Assembly (NCBI GenBank): GCA_022925895.1 | Contig: JAKSYS010000061.1 | Location: forward strand, 62,001 to 126,000 | Direction of reading: 5' to 3' | From: Fragilaria crotonensis | Taxonomy: Eukaryota > Bacillariophyta > Fragilariophyceae > Fragilariales > Fragilariaceae | Length of the DNA stretch: 64,000 bases | In this document: positions 61,112 to 64,000 of the stretch, one piece after another | How the letters are laid out: each line of letters begins with the position of its first letter | Position numbering within the stretch: position 1 is the stretch's first letter | Made by a program: the position numbers and the translations under genes | Notes under the pieces: model-generated | Seen by the model: only the letters and a program-made list of their open reading frames with translations | What the model was told of the DNA's origin: nothing | Databases searched by the model: none

Positions 61112-61648
61112 CTATTTTAACTCTAGATTCCGTTTTTTTGCGACTTCAGCTTTAGTTGTTAATTGTTCTAATCCGCAAATTGCAGCTCTAGCATTATTTA
61201 ATAGATTATTTGATCCTAATTGTTTTGCAATAACATTTTTAACTCCAGCAACTTCTAACACAATGCGAACCGCTCCACCTGCAATAACACCAGAACCTTC
61301 AATAGCAGGTTTCATCATAATTCTACAAGCACCGAATTGACCTATAACATCATGTGGAATACTTAATGATTTTGTAATAGGAAGACTTATTAAATTCTTA
61401 CGACCATCTGTTTTGGCTTTTTTAAAAGCATTAACCACATCATCAGCTTTGGCTACACCAACACCCACTTTCCCATTTTCATCACCAAGTACAACAATCG
61501 CACGGAAACTTAATTTTTTACCACCTTTTGTTACTTTTGAAACTCGACTAATTTTAATTAATCGTTCTACAAATTTAGGTTCTTGTGGTTGATTATTACG
61601 TCGCGAATTTTTTTTCAATTTATTTAGTTGTTTTAAATCACTACTCAT
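61112..61648 (-). CDS. rps5: 30S ribosomal protein S5
   Basis: 178 residues: FVERLIKISRVSKVTKGGKKLSFRAIVVLGDENGKVGVGVAKADDV and KPAIEGSGVIAGGAVRIVLEVAGVKNV. It shapes the mRNA entry tunnel and translational fidelity. It lies between rpl18 and secY. Confidence 0.98.
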   Translation of the reverse strand: MSSDLKQLNKLKKNSRRNNQPQEPKFVERLIKISRVSKVTKGGKKLSFRAIVVLGDENGKVGVGVAKADDVVNAFKKAKTDGRKNLISLPITKSLSIPHDVIGQFGACRIMMKPAIEGSGVIAGGAVRIVLEVAGVKNVIAKQLGSNNLLNNARAAICGLEQLTTKAEVAKKRNLELK

Positions 61649-61688
61649 AAAACTTTTTCGATTTTGCTACTTTTTTCTAAATGTTGAA

Positions 61689-62096
61689 TTAAAATTGAAG
61701 GCCACCCGCTCTAGCACCATCTGCTAAAGCTTTAACTCGGCCATGATATATATAAGGACCACGGTCAAAAACAATTTTTGTAATATTTTTTTTTAAACTT
61801 AATTCTGCTAACTTTTCACCCATAATTCTTGATGCCTCACAGGTTCTTCCATTAGCTACTTTGATTTTAATTGTACGATCTAATGTAGAACAAGCTACAA
61901 GAGTTCGTGACGTTGTATCATCAATTATTTGGGCATAAATATTTTCATTTGAACGATAAACCGATAATCTTGGTCTATCACTAGTACCTTTAATTCGGCC
62001 GCGTAAGGTATTACGTTTAAGAATTTTATATTTACTAGGTTTTAAACGTTTATTTTTATTTTTTAACTTTAATAAGGCTTGTTTTGAGAATTTCAT
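61689..62096 (-). CDS. rpl18: 50S ribosomal protein L18
   Basis: 135 residues with [29 protein letters not shown], and [44 protein letters not shown] at the end. It binds 5S rRNA together with L5. The N-terminal 25 residues are very Lys-rich. Confidence 0.97.
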   Translation of the reverse strand: MKFSKQALLKLKNKNKRLKPSKYKILKRNTLRGRIKGTSDRPRLSVYRSNENIYAQIIDDTTSRTLVACSTLDRTIKIKVANGRTCEASRIMGEKLAELSLKKNITKIVFDRGPYIYHGRVKALADGARAGGLQF

Positions 62097-62186
62097 AATT
62101 CGAACTTTTAAGTTTAAATACTAAAATATAATTAAAGTTTCAGAAACTTTACAAAAATAATTTCCGAGTCTAAGTAAGTTAGAAAA

Positions 62187-62726
62187 TTATTTTTTACCAG
62201 ATTTACCTGCTTTACGAAGTACTTTTTCATTTTTATATAAAATACCTTTCCCTTTGTAGGGCTCAGGTCGTCTCCATGAACGAATTTTAGAAGCAAATAA
62301 ACCTAATAATTCTTTATCACATGATTTTATATTTATAGTTGTGTTTTGAATGACTTCAATTGTTATAGGTTTTGGAATTTCGATTTTAACAGGGTGACTG
62401 TAACCTAAATTTAAAGTAATTTCACTTTGGTCAACGGCAGCCCGATAACCAACTCCTTTTAAAACTAAAGTCAATTCAAATTGTTCTGACACACCAATAA
62501 CCATGTTATTAATCAAAGTTCTATATAATCCATGAAGTGCTCTAAAACTTCGTGTATTTTCTTTTAAATTAACATTTAAAAAATTTTCGTTTTGTACAAT
62601 TTGAATAACATCAGGAAGTGTTGTTTGTAATGTTCCAAATTTTCCTTTAACAGTAACTTCTGAACCACTATAATTAATATCAACATTTTCTGGTATTTGT
62701 ATAGGTAATTTTCCGATACGTGACAT
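62187..62726 (-). CDS. rpl6: 50S ribosomal protein L6
   Basis: 179 residues: MSRIGKLPIQIPENVDINYS, VTVKGKFGTLQTTLPD, and in the second domain GVGYRAAVDQSEITLNLGYSHPV and RRPEPYKGKGILYKNE. It is located near the sarcin-ricin loop. The gene order rps8-rpl6-rpl18 is that of the bacterial spc operon. Confidence 0.98.
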   Translation of the reverse strand: MSRIGKLPIQIPENVDINYSGSEVTVKGKFGTLQTTLPDVIQIVQNENFLNVNLKENTRSFRALHGLYRTLINNMVIGVSEQFELTLVLKGVGYRAAVDQSEITLNLGYSHPVKIEIPKPITIEVIQNTTINIKSCDKELLGLFASKIRSWRRPEPYKGKGILYKNEKVLRKAGKSGKK

Positions 62727-62743
62727 TTTAGAAACTCCTTAAT

Positions 62744-63142
62744 TTACCATATATAACATAAAACTTCGCCACCAATACCCAATTCTTTAGCTTTTAAATT
62801 TGTCATTACTCCTCGCGATGTAGAAATAATAGCAATTCCTAAATTATCTAAAACGGTTGGCAATTTTTTTGAATTAGCATAAACACGTAAACCAGATTTA
62901 CTTATTCTTTCTAATTTTAAAATAACAGGTTGTCTTTCTTTTCCTACATACTTTAATGAAATTAATAGATATTTTCTATTATTTTCCTCATAGTTTTCAA
63001 AATTTTCAATAAATCCCTCTTCTTTCAACACTTTTGTTATTGCTAATGACATTTTTGTAGCAGGGATTTGTACAATTTGGTGCTTTACCATATTTGCATT
63101 TCGAATGCGTGTTAGCATATCTGAAATATTATCTGTTACCAC
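62744..63142 (-). CDS. rps8: 30S ribosomal protein S8
   Basis: 132 residues: [28 protein letters not shown] and the end [31 protein letters not shown]. It binds helix 21 of 16S rRNA. It follows rpl5 by 33 bases. Confidence 0.98.
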   Translation of the reverse strand: MVTDNISDMLTRIRNANMVKHQIVQIPATKMSLAITKVLKEEGFIENFENYEENNRKYLLISLKYVGKERQPVILKLERISKSGLRVYANSKKLPTVLDNLGIAIISTSRGVMTNLKAKELGIGGEVLCYIW

Positions 63143-63175
63143 ATTTTTCTCCTTCTAAATTTTAATTTTTATAAA

Positions 63176-63892
63176 TTATTCTTGAGACCAACGTTTTCTT
63201 TTTAAGTGACGTTTACGATCCCATACACGATTAATTTCAGAAAATGAAGAATGTTTATCATAATAACCACTATCATTTAATGGAAAACGTAAAAATCTAA
63301 AAAGAATCATACCATTTAAAATACGATCCATAGTTGTTGAACGATATTTTGGTAAACAATTATCTAAAACAATAGTAATTGTAAAACCTTGTGCTTGATC
63401 AACATCGTCGTAATTAATTTCAGGAAAAATTAATTGTTCTTTTAAACCAAAAGTAAAATTTCCAGCTTTATCAAAACTTCGTAATGAGAATCCACGAAAA
63501 TCACGAATCTGTGCAAACGTAAAGAAAATTAATTTAGTTAAAAATGCATACATTTTTTCACCACGTAATGTTACGGTTAATCCCAATTCCATATCTTCTC
63601 GAATTTTGAAACCTGCGATAGCTTTTTTAGACTTTGTAATAACAGGTTTTTGTCCTGTGATTTTTTCAAATTCGTCAATACTTTTTTTTAATACATTTGT
63701 GTTTTGGGCAGCTAAGCCAAGACCACGATTAATTTGAATTTTTTTTAATTTGGGTACAGTGTGTGGATTTTTAAACAAATCTGGACTGTTTTTAAGAATA
63801 ACGGGTTTAATACCATGTTCATATTCTTTTTTAATATCATCAAGCAAGCTATAAATTTCAGCAATTTCTTCTATTGAATGTTGATTTAGCAT
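63176..63892 (-). CDS. rpl5: 50S ribosomal protein L5
   Basis: 238 residues, longer than the about 180 of bacteria. Core motifs: [66 protein letters not shown] and [30 protein letters not shown]. The extra residues are about 35 at the N-terminus and about 25 basic residues at the end ([17 protein letters not shown]). It binds 5S rRNA. Confidence 0.97.
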   Translation of the reverse strand: MLNQHSIEEIAEIYSLLDDIKKEYEHGIKPVILKNSPDLFKNPHTVPKLKKIQINRGLGLAAQNTNVLKKSIDEFEKITGQKPVITKSKKAIAGFKIREDMELGLTVTLRGEKMYAFLTKLIFFTFAQIRDFRGFSLRSFDKAGNFTFGLKEQLIFPEINYDDVDQAQGFTITIVLDNCLPKYRSTTMDRILNGMILFRFLRFPLNDSGYYDKHSSFSEINRVWDRKRHLKRKRWSQE

Positions 63893-63900
63893 ATTATTTT

Positions 63901-64000
63901 TTAATTACATAATTTAACATTTGAATGATGGATTGGTGCTTCAAATTGTTTTATTTCCCCAACTTCATTTTCAGTTCTAGGTTTAATATGTTTAAATTTA
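63901..64000 (-). CDS. rpl24: 50S ribosomal protein L24, C-terminal part
   Basis: 32 codons before the window edge: [29 protein letters not shown] and stop at 63901. This is the normal L24 ending. The start lies beyond position 64000. It is 8 bases upstream of rpl5, as in the spc operon (rpl14-rpl24-rpl5). Confidence 0.9.
   Translation of the reverse strand, partial: KFKHIKPRTENEVGEIKQFEAPIHHSNVKLCN

Overview
This is a 64 kb piece of a diatom plastid genome. It could also be a diatom-derived plastid, such as that of a dinotom. The DNA is AT-rich and tightly packed. The gene set is red-lineage: cbbX, petF, psbV, dnaB, tatC, secG, secY, thiG, ycf39, ycf41, psaM, psaI, psaL, psaD and psaF, together with tmRNA and SRP RNA. 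Two large membrane ORFs match the position and size of the diatom plastid genes ycf89 and ycf90. No protein gene has an intron or intein, and there are no insertion sequences or CRISPR arrays.

Layout. 1-3.9 kb (minus): rpoB (3' end outside the window) and rps20. 4.1-9.2 kb (plus): rpl33, rps18, ycf3, atpB-atpE, tatC, petA. 9.2-12.0 kb (minus): petF, rpl19, a CAU-anticodon tRNA with a long variable arm, ssrA, trnR, psbV, ycf66, psbX, ffs. 12.1-15.9 kb: trnF, dnaB, trnW, rpl11-rpl1-rpl12. 16-19.9 kb (minus): petD-petB, psaD, trnfM, secG, chlI, psaM, rps14. 20.2-24.2 kb: the psbB-psbT-psbN-psbH cluster and many one-helix photosystem and cytochrome b6f subunits (petN, petM, psaI, psbK, petG), interspersed with tRNAs. 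24.4-26.8 kb (minus): psbD-psbC, overlapping. 27-30 kb: ycf33, tRNAs, psb30, psbZ, a ycf90-like ORF. 30.3-31.8 kb (minus): psbE-psbF-psbL-psbJ, ycf4, petL. 32-35.8 kb (plus): psaL, cbbX, ycf39, ycf41, psbI, psaF-psaJ. 35.8-40.4 kb (minus): psaA-psaB. 40.8-47.1 kb: trnP, ycf89 and the rRNA operon (rrs-trnI-trnA-rrl-rrf), probably one copy of the inverted repeat. 47.2-53.6 kb: psbY, psaC, ccsA, rps6, trnN, thiG, clpC. 53.9-64 kb (minus): trnC, then a merged spc/alpha/str ribosomal protein operon from rpl24 (cut at the window end) through secY, rpoA, rps12 and rps7 to tuf and rps10.

The genes cover photosystems I and II, cytochrome b6f and ATP synthase, plus plastid transcription, translation and protein export (Sec and Tat). 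They also cover cytochrome c maturation (ccsA), chlorophyll synthesis (chlI), red-type Rubisco activation (cbbX), thiamine synthesis (thiG), proteolysis (clpC, ssrA) and replication (dnaB).

Two features run through the whole window. First, eleven essential genes are broken by single-base indels in homopolymers (rpoB, rpl33, atpE, psaD, chlI, psaB, ycf89, rps7, rpl31, rps11, secY). The reading frame resumes at once in conserved sequence, so these look like sequencing errors and not pseudogenes. Second, many gene ends, especially of convergent pairs, carry long, almost perfect hairpins whose arms include one or both stop codons.
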